Positions 1 to 12,110 of a DNA stretch of 64,000 nucleotides are shown in pieces (within the stretch, counting starts at the first letter, position 1; each line of letters starts with the position of its first letter). The notes beneath the pieces are model-generated. The model did no database searches and was not told where the DNA came from. It saw nothing but the letters and a program-made list of their open reading frames with translations. The stretch spans positions 1,095,575 to 1,159,574 of the forward strand of contig NW_006763140.1 in the NCBI RefSeq assembly GCF_000264905.1. Direction: 5' to 3'. Both the position numbers and the translations under genes were made by a program. The DNA is from Stereum hirsutum FP-91666 SS1. Its lineage: Eukaryota > Basidiomycota > Agaricomycetes > Russulales > Stereaceae.

Positions 1-3000
1 TCAGACGATACAGCCTAGTGCCACGCAATGGCTCACCAACAACTTCGGCACTGAACCGAGCACCAGTGTATTCGGTCCTTCTTCCTCGTCTACCTCTGGC
101 CAATCGACCTCCCTGACTCCCTCTACCGCACCCCGAACCAATGGCTCGGCCTTCGGGTCTTCGACCAGTGCATTCGGCGGACCATCCACTTCGCAACCTG
201 TTGCCCCCGCGTTTTCTGGGTTAGCGGCCTCGACAGGCGGCGCATTCGGAAAAGGGTTTGGAGGATCAGGGTCTGCATTTGGCGGTGGATCTGCATTTGG
301 AGCATCCTCTGGATCTGCACTCGGATCGTCATCTGGCTCTGCGTTTGGCCCGCCATCAAAGACCAGTGCGTTCGGAGCGAAGTTTGGCCCGTCTTCCACC
401 CCCTCTCCCGACAATACCAATGGCACCAAGCCCTCTACACCCTCGGTTTTTGGTTCGACGACATTTGGCGCACCGGCGCCGTCAGGTTCGACCTCATCTT
501 CATCTCCCTTTGGTGGACCGGCTCCTCAACCACAACAGCCATCGCCGCCGCCAGCGAAACCTCCTTCCAGCGCATTTGGAGCGACCAAGCCGACTTTTTC
601 ACTGGCATCTGCGCCGCCTCTCGGATCGACGTCCGAGTCCCCACCGCCCAGTCTCTTCGGAGGCTCGACACTCAATCCCGCAGCCGCGTCCTTCTCGCCG
701 CCAGCAGTGAAGACGGCGGCGCCCAAGCCACAGACGCCACAGTTCGGCCATCAACTACAGTCAACGCCACAAACTTCACCTTTCTCCGGGTTCGGCCAAC
801 AACCACAATCCACGCCAGTTTCACAACCCTCACCTTTCTCCGGGTTCGGTCAAACATCCACCTCAGGCCCTACACCATCACCCTTTGGTTCAACATCTAC
901 ACCAAATGTGCCGGAGCAGAAAGCAGAACCATCTCGGTCACCAGTCAAGAATTCATCGTTGTTCAGCATTTCTCCTAGTCCTGCACCTCCCACGACAGCA
1001 CCCCAACCTCCACAACCGCCGTCTACCTCAACACCCCACCCGAGTCCATCTCCTTTCGGCTCTATCAATAGCACTAACACCAGTAACCCCCCTCTTCCTC
1101 GACGCAAGTCCTCTTCCTCCAGACCAACCGTCCCGTCCATCTCAACCACCAACCTCACAGCCGCGCCACCGCCCATGCCATCGCCCGCCACGCCACTCCC
1201 CGAGCCACCGCCTTTGAGCAAAAACCACGTCATCTCTCTGCCTCCAACACCGACCATGCCAAACTACCAGTCCCCCGTCAGAACGAAGAGCCTCGTCGGG
1301 TTGCCCGCGGGTAGTTTCACGCAAGAAGAAGTTTTGAGCCCGTTAATGTTGAGCGGACCGTCGCTTGCGGGGCAAAAATCGATTGTGGGGTCTGGAGCTG
1401 GGGCCGGGTCTTTGTTGCTTAGGAGGCCCAGTTTAACGGCGGCGGAGTTGGAGACGCAGAGGCAGTTGCAATCGCAGGGTCAGGGCCAAGGTGGTCCGTC
1501 GACGTCTACACCACCTCCCGTGGCGCCGTCGCCTACGAAAGCGAAACCCAAAACATCGCCACAAATCTCCACCTCGACCTTTTCGGCGAAAGTCAAGCTG
1601 AATGGTGATGGCAAGAAGGCTGCGGACGATAAAATTAGGAAGGAGAGAGCTGCTCAATTTGATTTTATGAAGACCGTAAAGCCGATCTTGAAGCGGTGGA
1701 GGGAGAGGGCAGCGGGTCATTTGAAATGGGTGAAGGCTGTTGAGAGGAGTGATGCGTATAGCAAGAAGGTCAGGGAGCAGAAGTCGAGGGGGGAGATACA
1801 GCATGTGAATGGAAAGAAGAGAAGGGAGTCGTCTGGGCATGAGGACGAGGAAGATACTCAGTCAGACAGGAGTAGTAGGGCCTCTCGGGAGGAGAAGAGG
1901 AAGATCAGGAGGAGGACTTCGAAGAAGCGTGAGGAACCGAGGTCGGATGAAATGCTTGCGGACAGGCTGAGGGAGGTGAGTGTCACATTTTATCTTTCAT
2001 TAAGTGGAAATAGTCACTCATCATATGTCTGATTCCAGAACCATGAACAACACGAACAACGGTGGAAGAGAGGCTCCCTCCTCGACGCTGCTCGAAGTCA
2101 TATCATCTCGCTCGCTGACGGATTTCTGTTCGACTACCGGATATGGTTGTCTACGAATCCTGACAACGACGAGACAGCTATTTGGGTGGATCGCAAGTTC
2201 GACGTTCCAAAATCTGGGCAATGGTTCGCGGATAATGTGTTTTCGATACCTCTCAAGGAGGGAGATTTGGACTCGACCTCGCCGGGTTTGATAGTCTTCG
2301 AGAGAACACCTCATGAGGGAGCGAAAGATGCGATTGAGCGGTGAGTTTCAGTATAGTCTTCTTTGTGAAAAGTGAGATTCGTGTGGCTGATCAATGGGGG
2401 CATTGAAAGGAAAATGCGAACGTTGGAGGACTGTGGAAGATTGCGCGACATCGTCGAGACTCTTCCGTCGGATCGACACTTCGTACCATCTGTCGTGTTT
2501 ATCTCCTGGACAGACATCAAGGAGAATGTGTTAGAAGACGACCTACTGGCGATGGTACGTGCACGATTTCAATTCTGTGGGTCTAAATGGGACGCTCACG
2601 GCTCTCCTGTGCTTAGACACAAAGATATGTCGCAGAGAAGAAACTTGAAAGCTATGGCACGCTCCCTTTGACGGCTAAGACAACCGACGTCGACGAAAAG
2701 TTCGTTGCGGTCCTTGCGAGCACGACATTAGATCTGTACGGGAAACTGGCGGAGCTTCTATCGTGGCAAGGTTCGCTCCCTCATTTCCACCCGTTCTGAT
2801 TCGAAGGCAACCCTCTGACAAGCCCATTATCATATTTATTAGATCTCTTAAAAATCATGGTTGCACCATGGAAAGACTTCGCCGCCGACTGGGTCTCGCG
2901 ATCTACGATGGATCACGAGGTGGACTGGGATCTGTGTAGTCAGATCATGCGTGCCCTCATCGAGTGTCTAAACACACTCGCGACGTCCATGTTAATCCGA

Positions 3001-3798
3001 TTCGTCCCTGGTAGACCTCCTCAGGCACTCCCGGACTTCCCGCCAAATGGAATCGATTCTTCAGAGTGCGTTGCCTTCCTTTGCCCTCTTTCTGGGGTTT
3101 CCGTTGATTTTATGGTCAGCTCCCTCTATGATGCGATGTCCGAGTATCTCAGCGATATCAAAATCAAGAATTTCTCTGAAGACATCCAGAGAGACCTTCA
3201 GTCCCATCGCTCCTTGGGCAAAGGTGTGTTTATCCCCATCACTCAACCTCAATCTACATGTCTAACTGACGTTGGTCGAGCAGATTTCCCCATTCGCGCC
3301 TTCGCAGATCAGCTGTATACTCTTGCTTTATCTCGCATCGAGCTATGTGTCGGCGCCGACACATCCCTTAAATACCCTACTCCCAAGAATGAGATCGAGG
3401 ATATTTGGTCCGACACACAGCAGACGATAGAGGAGACAGCGGACAAGCTGCGTAAGACACTTGCATTCCACGTCCGACCAAAACGAAGACGCTCCCGCGA
3501 ATCAAGCGACAATGATAGGTACCCATTTTGTCCTTCTCTTCGACACGACTTCTTGCTAATGCATGCTTTATCTAGTGAATCTTCGCCACACAAGAAGGCG
3601 AAGTTTGCCACAGCCGAAACGTCACCGCCTCCCCAAACCAATGGGTCGAGCCCCCCAAACAATGGCCATCCGGTTCCGTCGCCCAGCGTTTCGCCCTCCG
3701 CGTCCAGCTCGACCGTCAATGGCTCTTCGTCTGACTTGATAACACCTGCGATGTTGATGCAGCGGGCTAGGGCTGCCTTGAAGAAATATGGGTCTTGA
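1..3798 (+). CDS. SAC3/GANP-type mRNA export protein, C-terminal part (5' end outside window)
   Basis: The open frame enters from the left edge and begins with FG dipeptides embedded in Ser/Gly/Pro/Thr-rich sequence (about residues 1-450), as in nucleoporins. A basic helical stretch follows, around KTVKPILKRWRERAAGHLKW, resembling the Sus1/Cdc31-binding helix of Sac3. A folded C-terminal region then carries PSVVFISWTD and TLDLYGKLAELLSW. Canonical introns lie at 1976-2038, 2341-2409, about 2554-2617, about 2770-2841, 3224-3283 and 3519-3575; 3066-3119 is an optional in-frame one. The gene ends at TGA 3796-3798 after a Ser/Pro-rich tail. Sac3 homologs scaffold TREX-2, which couples transcription to export at the nuclear pore. 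The diagnostic SAC3/PCI domain would lie upstream of the window, so the family call rests on the FG tract plus the C-terminal part. Another FG-containing pore protein is the main alternative. Confidence 0.6.
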
Positions 3799-4421
3799 AT
3801 CTCTCCCCTTTCTATTCATCTGGACGCGATCTCTTATTACCTAGCATATCTGTGGTTTGATGTTGTCTGTTATCGTGTTTACTGTATTTATTTCAATTTT
3901 TTGTGCACTTATCTACTCCTTCTGTGTTACTGGCTGGCTGCAATGTACTGTACGTCTGGTTGTCTTACCGAGCAGATACTTACAGACGATGAAACAATGG
4001 TGCCTTTTGTGGGCCCAAGTGCTCTACCTCTTTCATAGACGATTGGTCTGACAAGATTCGCAACAGCAAGATTGTAGTGGATATTCCGCATCACAGGCAA
4101 AGCGCTAAGCGCTCTAAAAATCCAGACAATTGCGATACAATTATGTGTATGATGGTTAGATGAATCGCGGTCACAGTAGAGGAAGTGTCGTGCTGAATAC
4201 ACAAAATTCGGCGCCAGAGTACGCCCATAGACCAAACACGACCGACGAGATCATCCAACAAAGTCCCAAACAATAGAAAAACGAAAAAGGAGTGATGATA
4301 GCAGTAGATAATGTTCGTGTGACGCAGGGTTCCACCCGTGTGAAAAGAGTAGATTATAATCGATATCTTCAGACACCAGGAAGCGTGAAGCCAGGCAAGT
4401 TCGGCCAGTCTAGTGAGGCAT
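3799..4421. other. Convergent intergenic region, 3' UTRs
   Basis: This lies between the stop codons of the SAC3-like gene (+) and the copper radical oxidase (-). The sequence is T-rich after 3800, as expected for a 3' UTR. Short open frames on both strands have no recognisable domain. I see no RNA gene or repeat. Confidence 0.6.
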
Positions 4422-7400
4422 TCAGTATCGTGATAAGACGAGAAGACGTTGAAGGATGGGAGGCTTACTACCGAGTTCTCCAGGGTCTCCACCGATGCGA
4501 ACCCATTGTGAGATAGAGGGGGTAGGCCCATCGAGAACGAAAAGTTGCCACCACCCAGGAGGGCTGACGAAGGAGTTGGGGGGCGCCGTGACAGTGCAGG
4601 TTGTCCCACTGCAAGAGAATTCGGGGAATATAGTACGTCCGCCCATGACGTTTCCGTGGGTGCTCGAGGTACCTGACGGGAAGGAATTAAAGGGGCTGAA
4701 ATCGGTACATAGGGTCTCACGAAGGCTCACCTGCTATCAAAGAGACACGCATATTAGAGATGGGGCCGTAGGTCAATTGAACGTTCAGGGTATATTGGCC
4801 GCCATAGGCCCAGTCAGTCTCCGTCACGGTGAATGTCGGCTTCGTGCGTCCTTGAGTCAGATATGGTGGAACGTAGACCTCGATCCTCATCTCTTCCGGG
4901 AACTTGGGCGTGCCATCGGGGTTGTTCGTCTGGGGGTCAGAGCCAGAGACGAGGACACGGCCGTCAGGGAGAAGGGTAGCCTAACGAAAATCTTAGCGAG
5001 GGATGAAACTGGTGAATGCAGTACAACACACCTCCGAATGGTATAATCGAGCGACGATGGTGTTGTTGAGGATTGAGATACGCTGGTGGAGAGGCTGCGT
5101 GGGATCGTAAAGTAAAGCAGAAAGGTTGGGATCGTCCGCGAGACCGAATCCAGCAACTCCTTGTTCTGCGCCACCCAAGATCAGCATAGTTCCGTCGGGA
5201 AGAGCAGCCATAATGGGCATCACTCGTTTCGAGGGCTAATGAGCGGATGTCAGCCAGCGTATGACGACTGCGGTTGAGCACAACCCACCATACGCTCAAG
5301 AGACCAAGTGGCGTTTTCCACTTCCGGTTGGATGTTGATACAATTGTCGAGCGCCACTCCAAAGTTAGACCCGCCGCATATGAGAACTGTAACCGGGTCC
5401 GTGTACGGGGGGTATTGTGGAAGTAGAAGTGCCGCTCCTATGAATGGGTACAAGATAAACATATAGGTAGCTATACGAGACCAGGTGTATGACTCACCTT
5501 CCATAGGGTATGTGCGCCCGGCTTCGAAGCTTGTAACTGAGCCCGGCATGTTAGGAAGGACCGTGATAGTGTCGAAAGTACCCGGGTCAAGGATTCGAGC
5601 CTGTTCAGCAAAGTTTAGACCAACCAGTGTGTAGGCTCAACGTTCAAGAACGTTACCTCGTTGTAATAGCCTAGGGACACGAATCATTGAGCTGCAACGT
5701 TGCATAGCAGATGATCACAACGTACCTATAAAGACCCGACCGCTAGGAAGCATGATGAGAAATGGGTATAGGTTGTTAGGATCGGTTCGCTGAAGATAGT
5801 CCAAGGTGAGATAGGTTGGGCCGCCTAAACGTTCCAAGCTCAGTTACCGACTTTTTAGACATGACAGACACGGATCAATACATACCTGCAGGTGTGGGTA
5901 GAATCTCGAGTGTCGGCTCCGGAACTCCATTCGATCCAATTTCCCCTCCGACTACCAGAATAGAGCCGTTAGATAGAAGAAGCGCTGAGGGGTACCAACG
6001 CGGACGCTATTGTCGAAGTCAGATTAATGCTACGCTCGCGATATAAGCTGAACATGGATACCTGAAGGGTCAATTCGTCTCCATTCTCCTCCCAATCATT
6101 GGTGCCATTCACGCCAGGACTTCCATCAGGCGTATAAAGCCTGATGCCATAAAGAGAGTCCACAGACCAGCCACCGACATTGATCTGTCTGGCGCCCTTG
6201 TCCGGGAGGATGAGGGAGGCAGAGCAGAAGACGTCGGTTTTGACGTGCATCTCTCTCCATGCATGTGCGAAGTCATCCGTGAGGCTCAGGTCGAGTTCGT
6301 AAGCACCCTATATTATCAAGCCGTGAGCATCGGCGCGAGAGATAACAGAGAGAGTGACCATGTACCGTGCTGTTGTCAAATTCACTGGTCCCAAACTTCT
6401 CGAGGAAGGTGACCTTGTTGTTTACACCGACTGTGGCGATGAGTGGAACGACGAGTCCACCGATCAAGAACTGGAGATATTATAGCTCGTCAGTAAGTAG
6501 TTCCAATAAGAGTGCGATGGAAGCTTGCCTCGTAGTAACCAGTGACCGCTGGGGTGTGCCAGGTATCGATGCCACCGTTGTAGAAGTACAGTTGCAGCCT
6601 TTGGGCACCGCCACAGAGGTGGATGGGATCACCAGAGCAGGCTATATCGCAGTCACTCTCAGGAGCTGAAACACCTCCATTTGCCTGGATATCGGCTACA
6701 TCTCCGCACCCTGTCGAAAAGATATGTGATCAGCATACGAAAATGGATAACGAGGAAAAATAAACAATGACTTACAACATTCGTCACCTAGATTCTCATG
6801 TCACGTTAGGTTTTGGTAGTAGAAGAAAGAAGAAGCGACTTGCCGAATTCCATTCCGGCTGCGGGGTATCCAAAGGCAGCGCATTGGGTCAAACAAGCAT
6901 CGGCCGAGTTGTTGTTCGTGTTGATAATCTGGTACGGGAAGACGCGGTTTGCACCAGGTTCGCTATAGGACCCTCCGGATTAGTATATCCCACGATCTAA
7001 CAAGGTTATGCATACTCACGCAAGACAGCCCTGATACTGCCATTGTCCGGGAAGACTTGTGTTCTGAGCGACGGGAACGGGGAAGACGGTGACATTGCCA
7101 GTCGAGGTATACACGGAAAGTCGGTTCGGTCCACCACATGCCTCACTGTTCCAGAGTCAGCACGACTATTCGAACACGAAAATAAATGATGCTCACGTCG
7201 CATTTCCACCACAGCCCATGTTGCAGTCTGTGTCTGGGGCAACGACAGCGCCTTCGATCAAATCATCGCCACAGACTGCAATAAAATCGCAGTCAGCGTG
7301 AGGGAAAGGTGATCGAACCACGAGTAATGACACTCACAGCATTGGACCTGTGAGAAGTGGCAAGAGGCTGTCAACGACGATAAAGTGGACGGCAGCAGAC

Positions 7401-8940
7401 GGACAAACCGAAAACTCGAGGCCAATAAGGGTAAAGTTTTGGGCGGAGCAAGACGCGATGCAGCTCTCCACAGTAAGAGCCGAATTATCCGGGAGCTCCG
7501 TCTCGAATACACGTCCAAAAGCGTCGTCCACATAACACGCCGCATACGTCCACGGCGCAGGGAGTGTAGAAACTGGGAAGACTGGCGTGGTGCTTCCTCC
7601 GCCGCCTCCGGGTGGTACTGGTGTGGTGACGGGGGGCAAGCCGGTATGGTCGGTGAGGTTGTAAACGTTGAGACGATTAGGTCCACCACAGAACTCGGAG
7701 CTGTTCCCAACGCATGGCATGTTGCAGTCTCCGGCCGGCTCGGGTACGCCTCCGTTCAGAATAGACAGGGAACAGTCTGAAGATATGATGGCGGAGAATT
7801 ATCAAGATTAACAAAACATAAGAATAGTCATGACATCAGTGCCTTGTTTGGTACTGGGTCGAGAGAAACATGCATGTACTCACAGCATTCGTCCGCAAAT
7901 TCCTGGAAGTCGAAGGACGCAATTGTAATGGAAGATGAGAGAACACTCGTCAGATTCAGTTAAGGTTGCTCCGGACTGGACGTACCATTCCAGCAAGAGG
8001 GTAGCCTGATGCGAAACATGCGGCGGTACATGTTTGGACGCTGACACTTCCCGTCACATCAGTTGGGACGTCAAGCACCCGGTCAGCAGTAGAATCACTT
8101 CGGAGATTAGAGGCGATGGTCAGCACTTGAGATCCACCTTACGAACGCAGCCACCATCAAGGACACTCACTTGTAACACCCGAGGGATACCCAGGGGCCG
8201 ACGCTGGGGTCAATAACAGGAGGTGGAGGAGGTTGTGCGCCACTCCAGTACATGCTCAAACGTGAGCCTGCGCCACATGTCTCCGTAGCATTCCCCGTGC
8301 AAGGAGAGTTGCAATCGGACAAGGTTGTGTTAGTTCCGCCGTTCGAGATCTCGTCGCCACAGTCTATAGAGAAATATAGCCATTTCAGGCATGCGGTGAA
8401 AAGGTGGATAAAGAGAAGGAAATAACCACTTACAGCACTCCTCTGTGTAAAAATCAATTTGTTTAGTGTGAATATTCCTGACCCAGGCAAGGAAGACGGG
8501 AAGGATTGACGTACGACTGAATTCGACACCTGCGAAGATAAATGATCCTGAGTTGCAGAAATTAACGCAGGCCTCGACGGTCATGCCGGTTGTGTTAGTG
8601 AATGTCGACGAGGTGAGTGTCCTCGCGGCAGAATTGTCTCTATAAAATTGACAGCTAGGCATGAGCCTCTTGGACTCAAGCAGGAGACAGAGGGGGTAGT
8701 CAAGCGTACGTGAAGCATCCTACAGAGCTCCAATTGCCAGGAAGGTCGGTGGGAATGACCTCTGTCTGACGACGATTGTGGTGGTCGAATAAAGAATGGA
8801 AGGACCCCCGAGTTACCTACAGAAAAATATGAAGGTTAATATCGACCAGTTAACGTCTCGTCCAAGGACCCAGCAGCACGTACGGGAGTGAAAGACAAGC
8901 CCACGGCCATAAACAAGGTCAAGAATCTGGACGCCACCAT
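4422..8940 (-). CDS. WSC-domain copper radical oxidase (glyoxal oxidase family), four WSC modules
   Basis: This is a secreted or wall-associated enzyme expected to oxidise aldehydes or alcohols with release of H2O2. The N-terminus ([17 protein letters not shown]) is a signal peptide. Four WSC carbohydrate-binding-type modules follow, starting near [30 protein letters not shown] and [10 protein letters not shown]; each has the cysteine spacing ending in C-GG-N/S-RL. A Pro/Gly linker (PPGGGGGST) separates modules 2 and 3. The catalytic part keeps the expected radical-copper residues: Cys in [13 protein letters not shown], Tyr in [12 protein letters not shown], the Tyr-His pair in ARLYHSE and His in [11 protein letters not shown]. 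The C-terminal DUF1929-like domain ends with [14 protein letters not shown]. There are many short introns. A TATA-like box lies 60 nt upstream. The architecture matches the WSC-bearing subgroup of wood-decay fungi (Phanerochaete cro3-5 type); substrate is not predictable. Confidence 0.9.
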
Positions 8941-11900
8941 CGCTCGTGCTTCGGAGTGACGACGCTCAGATGAGGGAGGAGGTAGAACCCATGCAGGTCT
9001 TTATAGGTAGGAATTCAGTCGTTCCATATCAATATTGGTCATCTACCAGATCACCCCAGGAGAAGGTCCTCAAATCACATCGGGAAAGAAATCAGTCGGA
9101 ATCGATCGGCGATGCGAAAAAAATCGATATACATAGAGCAGCGGTGAACACGTTCCGGGCAACCATCTGCAACCATACCGTCAGTGTTGCCCCGGGAAAG
9201 CGGGAGACGGACCTTGACATGTCTTCCGTTCAGCCTGAGGGGACAGGAACCAGAGCTTGCATACCTCTTTACAACATGTGGAGATTGAGAGATTATAATG
9301 AATCAGGTTTAGAAAAGGCGGCGGTGCGCATATGCCGAAAATAAGCGCGCCGCTGTAAACTTGGAATAAGTCTTGTATAATCGTGTGGACAATGCGAGGT
9401 GTCGGACCTACGAGGGAAGTGAGATTGCGGAGGAAACATTGAAGATGCCATATCAAGTCCCGCTCAGGCTGAACTAGAATAATTCGAAGGGGGGAGAAGT
9501 TTAGAAGAGTAGCCGGTGGACGAAAATACTCCCCAGAACGCCACCAAAAAAAGAGGAGGCGCTGAGCACCTCATGATACACGGTTTGCCGCCAGGAAAAT
9601 ATGGTTGAAAAGCGATCGATATTCAACGACAGTTGCAGAACTGCCGACATGCACAAGCCAGAGCGGCTCAAGGAGTTAGGCTAGGTCCCGACACAGGCAC
9701 GGTATATCAAAGGCGTTGACGCTTGTTGGTCATCTTGCCCCTACATGGGGAAGACGTTAACATCGGTTGGATGCAGAAAGGCATCCCAGTTTTCGATGCC
9801 GTTGACCTAAATGGCACCAGACCAGGGTGGGCACCTCAATTCCGCCGCTTGAGGCGAGGATCACCAATCGCCACATCGAGAAAATCCGGAAAGGTTGCTT
9901 GGACCGGACTGCTCTGATAGAAGGCGTCCATAGCAACTAGTCTCTGCACCAATGCATGGCACTTGGAAGCTAACCTGCTCGATACATCGCGAGCTTCCAT
10001 TGATCCAGCTATGTAGTTCTGTTGGGGTCAGACGATCGTGGAGACGTAGATAGGTAGCACAACAAAACGCAGAATGCATCCATCAACACAATTCAGGGGA
10101 TATCAGGCTTGACTGAATATCTGCGGCATGGTAATCAAGATGGGCTAAGCCATCTGCCTCCCGTCAAGTTCTGTACAGAGATATGTTTTCGACGGCATCG
10201 TAGATAGGAGCGCGACGGCATGACGAAAGATGAGTTTCAGTGTTCCAGAGCACCTCAACTCACCGAGGTTTTGACACAAGCTCTGCCCTTGTCCCGCGAG
10301 CGTCGGGGCCCATAAAAAGGATGCAAGGAACGAGAGGAAGATGTGTGAACACCGTCGATTGAAGTGCATAGGACTGAGAGCATCCCTTTTCGAAACCACT
10401 CAGCAAACCCACCAGGGTCATAATTAGGATACGGTCAAAGCGAGGACAGGTCCGAGTCGGGCAGCTCGTGTCGGACCAACAAGCCGCGGAAATAATGCGC
10501 GTTCAATGAGATTATTTCGAGTGAACAGGGCTGTTCGAGGACATAATTTGAGCAGACGTTTGAGTAGACATGTGGAGTAAATAAACACCACTGAACTGCA
10601 GAAGACGATGAACGCACTGCATCGGGCCTGTGTGGCTCAGGAACCTCCTATGCGTAGTGTTTCAAGGAACATAGGGTGAGTGCCTTGTGGGTACATGTAT
10701 GTTTGGCTTCAGAAGGGAATTGCTTTGTGAGCACGCTGCACTAGATGGCGACATGAATACGTCGAGTTGTTAAAACGGTCGAGAAGTGGGGAGAAGAAAG
10801 TATCCTGAACCTGTTGAACTCATATCGGCGACGGGATGACCCATTGTCCAATTATGCAGTAACACCACCCTTGAAGATGAAGTGGGTTATCCTCTAGCCG
10901 TCGACCACAACGCCACGCCAGGGGGTCTGTCGGAGACCGAGTCATTGATGGATGAATGTAGAAGGGTGACAGGACCACGATGAATGATTAATGATTGACG
11001 GGAGCGTGCGACAGCACATAAAGCCCATGTTTGCGGTAAGACTGACGATGCAACGGTGACACAGCGGCTGGTACCTCCCAGGCGTACGGTCATTGGTGAG
11101 AGATACTCGGTAGTGGTCGCCGTGCCGAGAGGGTGAACTATCGAGACCGAGCGGCGTGCGACGACCAGACAGGCACCGCGATACTGATACGCATAAGAGG
11201 ATGACATCGGCTATGAGAACTACGAGCTAGCGTGGAGTGGATTGAGAGAGAAAGAGTACAGCCTGGGAGTTGTCTGAAGCACAGCGGGTCAAAAGTCGCT
11301 CCATCTGGGCCGAGAAGACTGAGGTAAGGTACTCCTCTATGGCAGACATGGGAGATGGGCCTACCTGTCTTGTCTTGTCTAGTTCAGAGCACAATCAAGA
11401 GGCCCAGGGGCAGTCCAGAAATGTAGAGTTAAGACCCATCTTAAGAGGACTCTATAGCGATATCGGCGAAGTCGCGCATCATTAATTCTTTGAAAAAGAA
11501 AATTCGCAGGGTACTTATTCGGGGAAATTCCACGACCAACACAAAAGAGTTTAGGCGGTATTGCCAGAACAAAAGACAAGCGAGGCCAGTAGCTAGTGAA
11601 GGTTAGAGACGGGGAGGCGAACCCTAATATCACAGCCAGCTCGGGCAGTCCTGTGGCTCGAGCTGAGATTGTGGCTGAGCTTGGGACGCGGACGAGGCCA
11701 CGTGGTGAGGGCGACGACCGCTCGAAGCACGATCCTTGTCCTCGTACTCCCATCTATACCCAACCGAGTGAGCCCACGAGCGCAGACCGGCCAGCGAAGG
11801 ACCGCGAAAGAAAGGTGAGAATCGATAAAGATCGCGCAGGGCAGGACAAAAACAAGAAATTGACAGCGGTGTTGCGGAGCAGAGCGGACGTTGAACTCAA

Positions 11901-12110
11901 ATAGGCTTCCCGCCGATTCACCCCTCCTCGCCAAATCTTACCGCTCGGTGCGTTAACTTTGTTTCGTCGAACTTTACATCTGATGTGGCTGACCCCCGCC
12001 CATTTGTCTTGCCTTTGAACCTTATTTTCCTCTTCATCATCAACAATCATCATCGACAATATGCTCGACGTCCGCTGGACGATGACAAATCAGTCAGATC
12101 CATACCGTAC
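8941..12110. other. Long divergent intergenic region (3.2 kb)
   Basis: The region separates the divergently transcribed copper radical oxidase and WOPR gene. Its open frames, for example 10145-10399 (-), 10887-11207 (-) and 11596-11904 (+), lack recognisable domains and spliced partners. It therefore most likely holds both promoters and a long 5' UTR for the WOPR gene. The stretch just before 12111 is CT-rich (CCTCTTCATCATCAACAATC). No tRNA A/B boxes or repeats were seen. Confidence 0.5.
9000..9005 (-). promoter_or_regulatory. TATA-like box of the copper radical oxidase
   Basis: TATAAA reads on the minus strand about 60 nt upstream of the ATG at 8940. Confidence 0.5.

Noticed and set aside
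1..429. Open frame on the minus strand, Pro/Asp/Ala-rich, 142 codons
   Set aside because: It is the complement of the FG-repeat coding strand; low-complexity coding sequence keeps the opposite frame open.
3066..3119. Possible extra intron in the SAC3-like gene
   Set aside because: GT-AG borders and 54-nt length fit, but the segment is also open in frame. Without transcripts I could not decide, so it is only noted in the gene entry.
10145..10399. Minus-strand frame of 84 codons with a signal-peptide-like start
   Set aside because: Isolated, with no cysteine pattern typical of a known secreted family and no neighbouring exons.
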